This document shows positions 1-8,101 of a stretch of 46,246 bases of DNA, piece by piece. The notes under the pieces were generated by a model, which had not been told where the DNA came from, made no database searches, and saw nothing but the letters and a program-made list of their open reading frames with translations. Numbering within the stretch: position 1 is the first letter of the stretch; each line of letters starts with the position of its first letter. Location of the stretch: positions 1-46,246 of the forward strand of contig JBQTGY010000039.1 of assembly GCA_052390415.1 (NCBI GenBank), written 5' to 3'. The stretch is from JANNWF01 sp052390415 (lineage in GTDB: Bacteria; Pseudomonadota; Gammaproteobacteria; Xanthomonadales; Xanthomonadaceae). The translations under genes were made by a program, and so were the position numbers.

Positions 1-1
1 C

Positions 2-1678
2 CGCGGCGGCACTCCGATCACCAACAAGAGCTACACCTACAACGCCAGACACCAGCTCACCCGCGTGACCGATTCGGTCGCAAACCTGACGACCGATTAC
101 ACGTGGGATGGCAACGGTTTCATGACCTCGGAAACCGAGACCCGCGCTGGTCAACCCAGCCAGACGACGACCTATCGACCCAACCTGCAAGATCGCCTCG
201 CGACCCTCACCACGCCGACCGGTCCGCCAGTCCACTACAGCTACGACATCGATGGATTAAGAGTCGAGAAACGCAGCACCTTAGAGGCGACCCGTTACGG
301 CTACGACGGCACCACCCTGCGCCGCGAAACCAACGTCACCAACAACCCGCTGGTCACGTATGACTGGGCGAGCGGAAGAATCCTGCGAACCCGCCGCGCT
401 ACTCAGACGAGCTATGCGCAGCACGATGCGCTGAAGTCACCGGTGCGGTGGAGCTTGGCCAGCGGCGCAGAACAAGGCCGCGCCACCTACACCGCCTGGG
501 GCGAGAACGCGACCAGTGCCGGCACGCTGCCACCGATTGGGTATGGTGGCTATTACGCGGATGCCGAATCAGAGAGCTACTACGCGCAGCAGCGGTATTA
601 CTCGCCGAGAGTTGGGCGGTTCAACAGAATTGATCCGTGGGAAGGCGATCCGCTCAACCCGATCACACTGAACAAGTACCTATATGCCGCCGGCAACCCA
701 CTGCGATTTACGGACCCAGACGGCCGCTGTCCGGTAGCGCTCAGTCCCTCGGAGTGCCACACGCTAAGTGCAGAGCAATTGGGCGTCGATCCGTACTCGC
801 GCGAAGGTGCTGAAGCGGTCGCCGAGTTCGAGACCGGGCGGACCATCGGCCAAGTGCGTGGCGCGTGGACAGCGGTGAAGGAGACCGCACAGTTCATCGT
901 CGATGTGCCGGGCTCGGCGATTGACCTGATTCCAGGCGTGGACGTGGGCTCGTTGAATCGCATGGGCGAGCGGGCCAGCGGCGTGTGGGAGTTTGCGAAG
1001 TCGCCGGTGCAGACTGTGACCACAGCTGTGGAGGCACAGGCCACGGCGCACTCGGATGCGCGGGAAGCGCATGACTTCCGCGGTGCTGGCGAAGTCATAG
1101 GAGGTGTAGAAGGCAGCGTCGGTGCTGGCGCGGCTATGTCGTACTCGGGTGCGGGGCTGTCGAGCTTGGCGCGAGGCTCGCGGCTCGGACGGATCGCAGA
1201 CGATCAAGGAAAGGCGCTCACCGTTGCGGAGGACCCAAGTGGTCCGACTGGTCCTATTGGTCCGATCTCGGGAGCAGCACCCATTACTTGGGTGGATGAG
1301 GGCGGCAACCTTAGGGCTGGCGCCACAGCAGGTATGCGACCTGATGCCTATCGGTATCAGTCATCTGCACCGGGTGCGCGGTCTAGCGTGGAGTCTGGAC
1401 GATCTCAGGCTCCCTACCTAGAATTCAAAGATGCTTCTGGGCAGACAGTGGGCGCGAAGTTCGATGGTGTTTCAGAGACTGAGCTGATCGACAGGAAGTT
1501 GAATCCAGTCTTTTCCGCTAAGGCCATAGATCAAGCGCGCCGCCAAGTTGCGGTTGCGCAGCATCATGGACTGCAGGCGGTGTGGGAGCTGCCTTCACAG
1601 CGAGCGGTAGATGCTGCAAATAGGTTCATGACGACAAATGAGATTGACGGCATTACCGTGAGATTGAAGGAGCCATGA
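2..1678 (+). CDS. RHS/YD-repeat polymorphic toxin, C-terminal part (5' end outside window)
   Basis: This is the 3' portion of a large cell-surface or secreted RHS/YD-repeat toxin; the reading frame is open from the window edge. The first ~230 residues carry YD-type repeats (YTYN, YTWDGNG, YSYDIDG, YGYDG) and the RHS core end (YYSPRVGRFNRIDPWEGD, then NKYLYAAGNPLRFTDPDGR). After this comes a variable region with a helical pre-toxin stretch and a short collagen-like PSGPTGPIGP segment. The last ~90 residues look like a restriction-endonuclease-fold nuclease toxin: AKFDGV (Asp codon 1463-1465), then ELIDRK (DRK at 1490-1498, a D-x-K half of a PD-(D/E)xK site), then KAIDQARRQ and VWELPS. By family knowledge such tips cut DNA of competitor cells. 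The stop overlaps the next start by 4 bp (ATGA), as expected of a toxin and immunity pair. The exact toxin family is inferred. Confidence 0.88.
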   Translation, partial: RGGTPITNKSYTYNARHQLTRVTDSVANLTTDYTWDGNGFMTSETETRAGQPSQTTTYRPNLQDRLATLTTPTGPPVHYSYDIDGLRVEKRSTLEATRYGYDGTTLRRETNVTNNPLVTYDWASGRILRTRRATQTSYAQHDALKSPVRWSLASGAEQGRATYTAWGENATSAGTLPPIGYGGYYADAESESYYAQQRYYSPRVGRFNRIDPWEGDPLNPITLNKYLYAAGNPLRFTDPDGRCPVALSPSECHTLSAEQLGVDPYSREGAEAVAEFETGRTIGQVRGAWTAVKETAQFIVDVPGSAIDLIPGVDVGSLNRMGERASGVWEFAKSPVQTVTTAVEAQATAHSDAREAHDFRGAGEVIGGVEGSVGAGAAMSYSGAGLSSLARGSRLGRIADDQGKALTVAEDPSGPTGPIGPISGAAPITWVDEGGNLRAGATAGMRPDAYRYQSSAPGARSSVESGRSQAPYLEFKDASGQTVGAKFDGVSETELIDRKLNPVFSAKAIDQARRQVAVAQHHGLQAVWELPSQRAVDAANRFMTTNEIDGITVRLKEP

Positions 1679-1929
1679 AGAATCCCGTCCCGCTGTGCAT
1701 GGCAATCATCGATGCGCTCTTGGTTTTCGAGACTTCCTCAGCAGAGGAAGTGGACCCCGATATCGCCGTTCGGGCGATGGAGAACATGGGTTCCAGCTTG
1801 CAGCAGCTGGACCATGAGGATCAACGCGAGTTAAGGCATTTGCTTTATGGCATTGCAGAACACGCTACTGATGCCCGGTATGGAGAGTTTGTCAAGTCAG
1901 TGCCAGACATGCTTGGCTTGCAGGATTGA
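1675..1929 (+). CDS. Putative immunity protein for the RHS toxin (84 aa)
   Basis: A small, acidic, apparently all-helical cytosolic protein with no signal peptide or membrane segment. Its ATG overlaps the TGA of the RHS toxin gene, so it is probably translated by coupling. Position, size and acidity suit a protein that binds and blocks the nuclease tip in the producing cell. I do not recognise the sequence family, so the role rests on context. The gene ends exactly where the repeat array begins: its TGA (1927-1929) is followed at 1930 by the first repeat unit, so the natural C-terminus may have been altered by repeat insertion. Confidence 0.65.
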   Translation: MKNPVPLCMAIIDALLVFETSSAEEVDPDIAVRAMENMGSSLQQLDHEDQRELRHLLYGIAEHATDARYGEFVKSVPDMLGLQD

Positions 1930-2035
1930 GGATCAATGGGGTCAGGGATCAATGGGGTCAGGATCAATGGGGTCAGAGCCATTGATTTTTCAGAGGATCA
2001 ATCGGATCAATGGGGTCAGAGCCATTGATTTTTCC
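1930..2035. repeat. Array of truncated REP-like repeat left ends
   Basis: Consecutive copies of a unit beginning GGATCAATGGGGTCAG start at 1930, 1946, 1961 and 2004, with an 8-bp stub at 1995. The longer copies continue into AGCCATTGATTTTT. Each full unit is a palindrome: ATCAATGG, an 8-nt loop GGTCAGAG, then CCATTGAT. The array runs straight into the full 186-bp element at 2036. Hairpins of this kind resemble REP sequences mobilised by Y1 (RAYT-type) transposases, but no transposase gene is present in the window. Confidence 0.85.
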
Positions 2036-2221
2036 GGATCAATGGGGTCAGAGCCATTGATTTTTCAGAGCAAGCGGCATAGCGTCAGTCCAATCCGAAT
2101 TGAGGGGAGTCACTATCGCTCGCTTGCCGAGGCTAAGCTTGGCCGGTTGTCCCAGAATCAGATAGTTCAGTGTCGTTGATTTCAGATGGGGCGTAAATCA
2201 ATGACTCTGACCCCTTTGATC
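2036..2221 (+). repeat. 186-bp repeated element, copy 1
   Basis: This segment is almost identical to 3765-3950: same length with 4 substitutions by my alignment. It starts with the palindromic end GGATCAATGGGGTCAGAGCC and finishes with the related inverted end TCTGACCCCTTTGATC, so its termini are imperfect inverted repeats like those of a MITE or a BIME. The core (about 2066-2190) has no convincing ORF. An extra partial right end follows at 2222-2235. The two copies are in direct orientation and enclose about 1.5 kb of small genes. Confidence 0.9.
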
Positions 2222-2269
2222 TGACCCCTTTGATCCGCAAGAAACCAGGCGAGTGAACGAGGAGTGACG

Positions 2270-2758
2270 ATGAGCTACTGGGGTGACGGAGTAGAAGACT
2301 GCGACTATTAGTTTGGTGCGGTGGGCACAAACATTTTTTGGATCAAAGATCGCATGTTCAAGGACAGTGAAACGGTCATCGCCAAGCGCTATCCAGAGCA
2401 GGGAATCGTGGCCTCGCTTTGCTGCTTGCGCCTCCTTGGCGAGCGCTCTCCGAAGAACTTGAGTGTTCACTTCACGAAACGCGACCTTGAGCGCGCCCGC
2501 AATGCTCTTGATCGCTGGTTCGAACTGGTGCAAGACCAGCTTTCACCAGCCCGCTTGGAGGCGATCAGGCTTGGTGCAGATCGCGAGTTCGCTCTGTTCG
2601 ATGAAATGATTACCAAAAAAAAAAGGGCAGTAGCCGTAGTCAGGGACACCCAGATCATGGCCAGATCATGGACACCCACGACAGTCGCTTCCATGTTCCT
2701 CGCCCCGCGCTATTCCATCCCGAGAGGAAGCCATAGTGAGCCAAGCCCTACCGAGTGA
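2270..2758 (+). pseudogene. Broken small gene, DUF4259/immunity-like, with in-frame stop
   Basis: A good start (ATG 2270 preceded by GAGGAG) opens a frame reading MSYWGDGVEDCDY, which meets a TAG at 2309-2311. The same frame then continues as FGAVGTNIFWIKDRMF and so on to 2758, with a plausible helical protein (QGIVASLCCLRLLGER, KNLSVHF, DRWFELV, ADREFALFDEMI). Two signs show it is broken: the amber codon at position 14, and a run of ten A at about 2615-2624, after which the residues lose protein-like character. The N-terminus resembles small DUF4259-like or immunity-type proteins (MxxWGxG...), which is a weak inference. If anything is translated, it would start at GTG 2321 or ATG 2354. It is probably a decayed orphan immunity gene of the RHS locus. 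Confidence 0.6.
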
Positions 2759-3017
2759 CCGCATCGCTCGCCTCGGCGAGGCCTTGTCGCACTTGCGTCC
2801 GAGCCAGCTGGGCTGGATCGAGGCGGTGGTCGATCAGCTACAGCGGCCGGCGACGTTTGAGCGTTGGGCGGCGTCCGATCTGGTGACGCCGTGCGTGCTG
2901 GAGGATTTCGGCGATGCGCTGCGAATTCACCACTGTTTCTCGGCCGAGCCTTTCAGCAAGGACAAGTTCGAGTACGCGCTGGAGCGGGTGTTGACGTTGT
3001 GCCGGATTCCGGCATGA
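2736..3017 (+). CDS. Hypothetical protein, probably truncated by repeat (93 aa)
   Basis: The GTG start at 2736 has a strong ribosome site (GAGGAAG). The product MSQALPSDRIARLGEALSH... contains LRPSQLGWIEAVVDQL and a conserved-looking stretch ALRIHHCFSAEPFSKDKFEY. I do not recognise a family with confidence. Its stop codon TGA (3015-3017) is the first three bases of a repeat right end (TGACACTGACCCCTTTGATC), so the frame is cut off by repeat sequence, and the native protein was probably longer. It overlaps the tail of the preceding broken frame by 23 bp in another phase. No signal peptide or membrane segment is visible. Confidence 0.5.
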   Translation: MSQALPSDRIARLGEALSHLRPSQLGWIEAVVDQLQRPATFERWAASDLVTPCVLEDFGDALRIHHCFSAEPFSKDKFEYALERVLTLCRIPA

Positions 3018-3100
3018 CACTGACCCCTTTGATCAGGGCGTAAATCAATGACACTGACCCCTTTGATCGCTGACCCCTTTGATCGCTGACCCCTTTGATC
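3015..3100. repeat. Array of repeat right ends
   Basis: Four successive copies of the motif CTGACCCCTTTGATC end at 3034, 3068, 3084 and 3100. The second keeps the longer form preceded by GGGCGTAAATCAATGACA, identical to the right end of the 186-bp element. The array lies between the truncated frame ending at 3017 and the ATG at 3105, so it has replaced the end of one gene and forms the 5' leader of the next. Confidence 0.85.
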
Positions 3101-3104
3101 GCAG

Positions 3105-3566
3105 ATGCAGACTGCTCTGAGCCCTGAGACGGTGTGGAGAAGCGTTGAGCTTTCGGACTCGCCGATTGCGCTTCTTCTACGCGGGCGTCGAGAGCACGCG
3201 ACTATTGATTTTTGTGGTGAGGCTACGCTTTCGGAGCTCTTCTCAACGCTCGAGGTTCGCGGCGAAATCAAGCGTGGGCAAGTTGAGCGCGCGCAGGCTG
3301 AAGCGAGCAGATGGCGCCTTGAACAGATGCACTCTGCGATCCAATCTGTTGTCATTTGGTGGCGCGAGAATCCTGAGGTTAAGCTTTGGCAGGTGGGTGT
3401 GTCCTTGCCTCCCGATGTTTGTTTTGTGCTTTGGTTTCGTCACGACACCGCAGAGTTTCTAGGTGGGTTTGAGTCCCGGAATCAGCTAGTGTTGAGCTAT
3501 CAGCGCGGCAAGGAGTTCTTTGGCGGCGACTGGGAGCCGATTCCGGACCCGAATGCCTCGTTGTGA
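3105..3566 (+). CDS. Hypothetical protein, possible orphan immunity protein (153 aa)
   Basis: The ATG lies 5 bp after the last repeat unit. The leader consists of repeats and shows no clear ribosome site, so expression is uncertain. The protein looks soluble, with an N-terminal beta-rich part, a charged helix (RGQVERAQAEASRWRLEQM), then WWRENPEVKLWQVGVSLPP and FVLWFRHDTAEFLGGFESR. It matches no family I know. Its place downstream of an RHS toxin, with other small broken frames, fits the orphan toxin-tip and immunity remnants that build up at RHS loci. That role is inference only. Confidence 0.55.
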   Translation: MQTALSPETVWRSVELSDSPIALLLRGRREHATIDFCGEATLSELFSTLEVRGEIKRGQVERAQAEASRWRLEQMHSAIQSVVIWWRENPEVKLWQVGVSLPPDVCFVLWFRHDTAEFLGGFESRNQLVLSYQRGKEFFGGDWEPIPDPNASL

Positions 3567-3581
3567 ACACCAATTGTTCGC

Positions 3582-3625
3582 GGCGCTGGGTTCTAACGTC
3601 TAAGGCGCTGGGTTCTAACGTCTAA
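3582..3625 (+). repeat. 22-bp perfect tandem duplication
   Basis: The unit GGCGCTGGGTTCTAACGTCTAA occurs at 3582-3603 and 3604-3625 with no spacer. It forms the left edge of the attC-like segment listed next. Confidence 0.9.
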
Positions 3626-3746
3626 GGATAGATCGCGCGCAGCCGCGATCTGATCTTTGAGTTCAAGCGGACCGCGGGAAGAGGTTTCGATGATTCCTGA
3701 AATGTTGTCGGCCCGCGGTTGTTCCCGCCTCACGAGGCGTTAGCTT
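3591..3746. other. attC-like (integron cassette site) candidate
   Basis: On the left is TTCTAACG and on the right GGCGTTAGC, so CTAACG/CGTTAG form the outer inverted pair. Inside lie GTTCAAGCGGACCGCGGG and CCCGCGGTTG, which pair over 8 bp (ACCGCGGG/CCCGCGGT). This layout (outer core sites, inner arms, about 150 bp) resembles an integron attC. The core sites do not fit the consensus exactly, and no integron integrase is in view. Confidence 0.3.
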
Positions 3747-3764
3747 GAGGTCGCACAGAGTCGA

Positions 3765-3950
3765 GGATCAATGGGGTCAGAGCCATTGATTTTGCAGAGC
3801 AAGCGGCATAGCGTCAGTCCAATCCGAATTGAGGGGAGTCACTATCGCTCGCTTGCCGAGGCTAATCTTGGCCGGTTGTCCCAGAATCAGATAGTTCAGC
3901 GTCGTTGATTTCAGATGGGGCGTAAATCAATGACACTGACCCCTTTGATC
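3765..3950 (+). repeat. 186-bp repeated element, copy 2
   Basis: Same element as 2036-2221, with 4 substitutions, in the same orientation. It is followed at 3970-3981 by another left-end stub (GGATCAATGGGG). The whole stretch from 3567 to 4029 holds the tandem duplication, the attC-like segment, this element and a GC hairpin, and no gene. Confidence 0.9.
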
Positions 3951-3991
3951 TGTTGCCGCGCATCCGCACGGATCAATGGGGGTTGCCTCTT

Positions 3992-4019
3992 GCCGACCGT
4001 CCTGCAAAGGACGGCCGGC
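3992..4019 (-). terminator. GC-rich hairpin downstream of the 951-aa gene
   Basis: CCGTCCT, loop GCAA, AGGACGG forms a perfect 7-bp stem (3997-4014). The stem extends by GCCG/CGGC after one mismatch. It lies 11 bp past the stop of the minus-strand gene, where a terminator is expected, but no T-tract follows on that strand. Confidence 0.4.
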
Positions 4020-4029
4020 GCTTGTCGGC

Positions 4030-6885
4030 TTACTGGCTTTCGAATCCGTTCTTGAAGATCACGGTCAGGTCGCAGCTGATGACGCTGACATCATCCACTG
4101 ACCAGCCCAGCGGCGCATCGCCGGTGTTGCTGTCGGTCTGCAAGCGGAATCGCAGGTTGATGGTTTGCCCGGCGTAGTCGTCGAGATCCATGCTCGACAC
4201 TTCATACGGGTTGGTTCCGCAGTACGCCTGGTTTCCATTGGGCAACGGGCCGTAGTAGAAATCCTCCAGTACTTTGTTGGCCGGCACTGGTGTCCAGTTC
4301 GTGCCGCCATTGCTGGACACTTCGACGAAGCCACCGTCCCAACAGGCGGACGGACCGTTCTCTTCCATGTTGACGTCGTGCTGGAAGCGCAGCACCAGCG
4401 GCGCCTGGCCGGTTGGCATGACGATTGGCGGAGACATCAGCTGCTGGTCAGTGGTGACGACGGCATCTGGCGCGAGCCATGCGGTGGTGCCGCTGAACGG
4501 TCGGGACGTGGATTGCGTCCAACGATTGGTGCCGGTCGCTGGCGTGGTGGTCCAGCCGTTGATGCCGGACTCCATGTTGTCGAAGAACACGTTGCTGGGC
4601 GGCACGTTCATCGGGCACTGGCCTGGCAGTGGGCGCGTATCGAAGCGGAATACCTCGGAATAAGCACCTTCACCGCAGATGTTGGTCGAGCGAACCCGCC
4701 AGAAATAGGTGGTGTTGACGGCCAGCACGGGTGGTACTTGAATCGACGTTTGCGTCGACGCCGCGCTGGTGAAGACGATGTTGGTGAATGCGGCATCGGT
4801 GGCGATTTCCGCCACGTAAGTCTGCCCCTGTTCCGGTGCATTCCAGCTCAGCACAGGATTGATCGGGACCAGCGCGGCGTTGTCGGCGGGCAGCAGAAGT
4901 GCCGATCCATCCGGTGTCGCGGAGTACACCTGCAGATCAACCACACGGCTGCGCAGCGAGGCCGGCATGCCGCCCGTCGCGGTGACCGTAATCGGATAGG
5001 TGCCAAAAGCTGCCGTACCGCTGTTGATGGTCAGGGTCGAGTTGCCTGGCACCGACGCGATGGTGGCGGGGCTGAAGCTGAAACTCGACCCTGACGGGTT
5101 ACCGTTGGCGCTCAGAGTGGCCGATCCGGTGAAGCCGCTGTAGGCATGTCCCTCGATGGTGAAGTCCGCCGATTCGGGTGTGCACACCTGCTGGGTTAGC
5201 GGAACAGCCGCGATGCCGAAGCTGGGCATGCCGCAGGTCGGGAACTTGAACGAGCCCGCGCGCAGCGTCCACGTGGTGCCACTGGTGGCAAAGTATTGGT
5301 TGATGTACCAGAAGGTGCAGTCATCGACGTCGACGTTCATGGACGTGTAATCGCCCCAGCGGCGTGTGGTCGAGGTGTGCCCGCCATTTCCCTGGAAGAT
5401 CAAGCCCTCGCCCTGACCCATTTCATTGATCGGGTCTTCCTGCAGGCGTCCGGTGTAGCGAACGCTGGGGAACGATTGGGCGCTGGATGCGCTGTAACCA
5501 AGCGCAATGTTGCCCGACACGTCGGCGGCGATCGAACCCATCCAGCGATGCAGGCCGTCCGTTGCTCCCGGCGCATACGTGCTGTCCTGATAGAGGGTCG
5601 GTGTGGTAGCGGGATTGCGAATTTCCCACCAGCGGATGCCGGCAATAGCCGGGGCGCCCTCGACCGATTGATTGGCAAGAATCGATTCGTAGCTGCCGTA
5701 GTTGCGGTAGGTCGCTCGGAAAGTTGGACGCTGACGGTAGGACAGAATATCCACAGGACCCAGCGGAGCAGGCTGCGCAACGCAGTCGCGAGCGGTGGGT
5801 GCGCACGGAAATACGGTGTCGTAGGGCGCAATCGGGATGATCGCCGATAGGACCATCGAGGAGTTGGCGGGGACGGCGAAGTCGAGCGTCAGCTTCCAGA
5901 AAGACAGCGCGTCGAGCGTGGCGCCATAGGGGCCGCCATCGTCCATCGAGCCGACCAGATACGCCGGGCTGCCGGCCGGCGGCTCAACGAATCCGTCGAT
6001 ATCAGCAGGTAGCAGTCCATCGCCGACCAGTTGGGCGACGCCCGGATCAAGTTGCTGGAAGAACGAAATGACGGTTGGCATCAGGCTTCCGGCCAGCATC
6101 GCATCACGATCAAGGGCGTACGTGCCGATCGCATTGTTGCCAAGCTCACGCGTGGTGAACACGTAGGAATCAGACCACACGCCATACTTCGGATAGTCCG
6201 GGAACACGCTGGCCGGAAACGCGTAGCGCTGGTACTGACCGGTGGGGTCGCCGTCAACCGACAGGGCGACGCAGTTGAAGAAACCCGGACCTGTGCTGTT
6301 CGAGAACTGACTCAGCAACCAGCGATCCGCCAGCTGGTCGTACAGCACGATCGGATCGCCCGCGTTCTCGTTTTCGCAGTCGCCACCGAAGCCCTGCCAG
6401 AGCGTATTGATGTTGGCTGGCCCGAAAACGGACAGGCCTGTCGTCTTTGAAAACACCTGAAACGACGCGTTCGACATCCGCACGTAGTGATTGATGCCAA
6501 CGTCGCCGACCGGATCGGGCGGGTTGGCCGTGCCGGTGCCGACCGGGAGATTCTGGATAGTTGCCGGAATCAGAATCGGCGGACCCAGCCAGTCCTGCAG
6601 CGCGCCGTCCGGATCCTGCTTGTTGCCGTACTTCCACTGGCCGGCTGGTTCGGGATCGACCATCAGTACACCGATGAAACTCAGCCCGTCGCCATCCGCG
6701 GAAGGAATAATCGGCATGCTGCGCAGCGGCGGTGAGATATCGGCCTTGATCGCCGTGGACGCATAGCGAAACTCGGCGCGGACGTCGGGAACGTTGGTAA
6801 TGGTGGGGTCCGCTGCAAGTGCGGACGCCGCCACTGAAAGACCGGCAAGGACGCATGCCCGCGCCGTGATTTTTCGCAGGAACAT
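4030..6885 (-). CDS. Large secreted protein with FN3 and jelly-roll domains and IFKNGFE tail (951 aa)
   Basis: An exported protein. The start is best placed at the third codon of the longest frame (ATG 6885), because AGGGG then sits 6 bp upstream; the ATG at 6891 touches that sequence. A signal peptide (positive start, ACVLAGLSVAASALA) precedes the mature protein. Residues ~110-240 contain a pattern common in secreted proteobacterial proteins (PVGDVGINHYVRMSNASFQVF, NTLWQGFGG, DPIVLYDQLADRWLLSQF), whose function I do not know. Ig-like and fibronectin-III-like segments follow at ~590-780 (VLSWNAPEQG, TTYFWRVRS). Residues ~790-935 resemble a MAM or immune-inhibitor-A jelly roll (FFDNMESGINGW, LRFQHDVNME, GWSVDDVSV). 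The protein ends in VIFKNGFESQ, a tail shared with other exported proteins here. It is probably an adhesin-like or surface protein. It is divergent from the next gene. Confidence 0.85.
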   Translation of the reverse strand: MFLRKITARACVLAGLSVAASALAADPTITNVPDVRAEFRYASTAIKADISPPLRSMPIIPSADGDGLSFIGVLMVDPEPAGQWKYGNKQDPDGALQDWLGPPILIPATIQNLPVGTGTANPPDPVGDVGINHYVRMSNASFQVFSKTTGLSVFGPANINTLWQGFGGDCENENAGDPIVLYDQLADRWLLSQFSNSTGPGFFNCVALSVDGDPTGQYQRYAFPASVFPDYPKYGVWSDSYVFTTRELGNNAIGTYALDRDAMLAGSLMPTVISFFQQLDPGVAQLVGDGLLPADIDGFVEPPAGSPAYLVGSMDDGGPYGATLDALSFWKLTLDFAVPANSSMVLSAIIPIAPYDTVFPCAPTARDCVAQPAPLGPVDILSYRQRPTFRATYRNYGSYESILANQSVEGAPAIAGIRWWEIRNPATTPTLYQDSTYAPGATDGLHRWMGSIAADVSGNIALGYSASSAQSFPSVRYTGRLQEDPINEMGQGEGLIFQGNGGHTSTTRRWGDYTSMNVDVDDCTFWYINQYFATSGTTWTLRAGSFKFPTCGMPSFGIAAVPLTQQVCTPESADFTIEGHAYSGFTGSATLSANGNPSGSSFSFSPATIASVPGNSTLTINSGTAAFGTYPITVTATGGMPASLRSRVVDLQVYSATPDGSALLLPADNAALVPINPVLSWNAPEQGQTYVAEIATDAAFTNIVFTSAASTQTSIQVPPVLAVNTTYFWRVRSTNICGEGAYSEVFRFDTRPLPGQCPMNVPPSNVFFDNMESGINGWTTTPATGTNRWTQSTSRPFSGTTAWLAPDAVVTTDQQLMSPPIVMPTGQAPLVLRFQHDVNMEENGPSACWDGGFVEVSSNGGTNWTPVPANKVLEDFYYGPLPNGNQAYCGTNPYEVSSMDLDDYAGQTINLRFRLQTDSNTGDAPLGWSVDDVSVISCDLTVIFKNGFESQ

Positions 6886-7410
6886 TGACATCCCCTAGGG
6901 TGAGCGTGCAGTAGTCAGAAGATCCCTATCCGTCGCCGGGCCGTCAAGCGCGGCCGGTGGAGGGCTGACCAATCAGCGCAACCTTACGGCGCTGGAGATG
7001 CGCCTGCAAGGTTTTGACAGGTGGTCGAGTACCGAAGCTACCACCCCGGTGGGGAGGCGGCGCTGATTGCCTGCCAAGCCGGTCGGGGTGCAGGGGCAAG
7101 CAGAAGTACCCATCAACGGGAAAGGGCGCTCATCTGCAGGCAGGAGGGAGGCAGCTGTCAGCGCCAGTTGGAAACTGACCCCCCAAGACTGGGCGCCGTC
7201 CGGAGTGCTCGAGACGCGGCGGAGATCGGAAGTCGGCAGAGTCTCGTGAGGCGAAAAATCAATGGCATTGACCCCATTGATCCTGACTTGGGCGCACGGC
7301 TGCTACCGAGTTCCCCGACGGCGAGAGGCGCGAGCTTGATCACTGCCGCTATCGGCGCGTGTGAGTTCGCATCTAGACTGCGGTGGACCGCCACCTCGAT
7401 TGAGCCCTCG
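6886..7410. other. Gene-free divergent intergenic region
   Basis: About 520 bp lie between two divergent exported-protein genes. The region holds one diverged repeat right end (AAATCAATGGCATTGACCCC, finishing ATTGATC at 7282), which preserves the CCCCATTGATC form that would pair perfectly with the left end. The promoters of both genes should lie here, but I cannot place them. The frame open from 7021 has no protein-like character before 7411. Confidence 0.6.
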
Positions 7411-8070
7411 ATGCGTCCGTCCATCTTCTTCGCGCTGCTACTTGTCTCCACCTTGGTGCCGGCCAAGGAAATCAACCCGAAGCGGCTTGATGTCATCGAG
7501 GGCGGTGCCATTTACGAACTGACGGAACCGTTCGTGTACCAGACGAACTTCTATCGTTCGATTGCCAGTTACACCCTTGTTCCCGGCAACTATGTCGAAG
7601 GTTTTCGCGCTCGCGACGGAATCTATCTGGTCGGCGGCGTGGATAGTGTCCAGATCCGTCTAGAGACTCCCGGCGAGGCCGAATCCGCAGCGAGCATCAC
7701 CTACACTGAGGGCGGTGTATTTCTGCCCAATGATACAAATGCTTCGCCGCGCATGTATTTCGTCCGGCATAGCGCTCCCCGCATCGAGTACCTGCGAAAC
7801 GGTGTTGTCCATAGCACTCGAAACGCACAAGCCACCGCGTCGTCGGTGAGCCCGAACTCGCAGATCGCCGAGACTGCGGTTCCTGGCGCATCCCCCGTGG
7901 TTGCCGGCATCGGCACCGGCATTGCCTATGGCTTGGTCAATGCGATGATCCGTGCCGGCGAAGGCAAGTTTCTTTTTCCCAAGAAGCACGATGGGGATCG
8001 GCGTATCAGCGAGTTGATGGTTCGGGTTGAGGGCTCGGCGGGTACGTCACAGATCGATGTTCCGAATTGA
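7411..8070 (+). CDS. Hypothetical exported protein (219 aa)
   Basis: The frame is open from 7021, but the ATG at 7411 is the likely start because it begins a good signal peptide (MRPSIFFALLLVSTLVPAKE) and the preceding residues look untranslated. The mature part is mixed alpha/beta (IEGGAIYELTEPFVYQTNFY, YTLVPGNYVEGFRARDGIYL) and contains a Gly/Ala segment (VVAGIGTGIAYGLVNAMI) that could be a short membrane-associated or loop region. It lacks Cys pairs, a lipobox and known catalytic motifs. I do not recognise a family. It stands alone, with gene debris downstream. Confidence 0.65.
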   Translation: MRPSIFFALLLVSTLVPAKEINPKRLDVIEGGAIYELTEPFVYQTNFYRSIASYTLVPGNYVEGFRARDGIYLVGGVDSVQIRLETPGEAESAASITYTEGGVFLPNDTNASPRMYFVRHSAPRIEYLRNGVVHSTRNAQATASSVSPNSQIAETAVPGASPVVAGIGTGIAYGLVNAMIRAGEGKFLFPKKHDGDRRISELMVRVEGSAGTSQIDVPN

Positions 8071-8101
8071 GAGTTCGTGTTGTGCTGCGTCATTGTTTCC
8101 T

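Noticed and set aside
1930..3100. CRISPR array
   Set aside because: The repeat units are palindromic, irregularly spaced and partly overlapping, with no spacers of constant length and no cas genes.
7021..7410. N-terminal extension of the exported 219-aa protein
   Set aside because: It would bury the signal peptide and includes repeat-derived sequence at 7254-7282.
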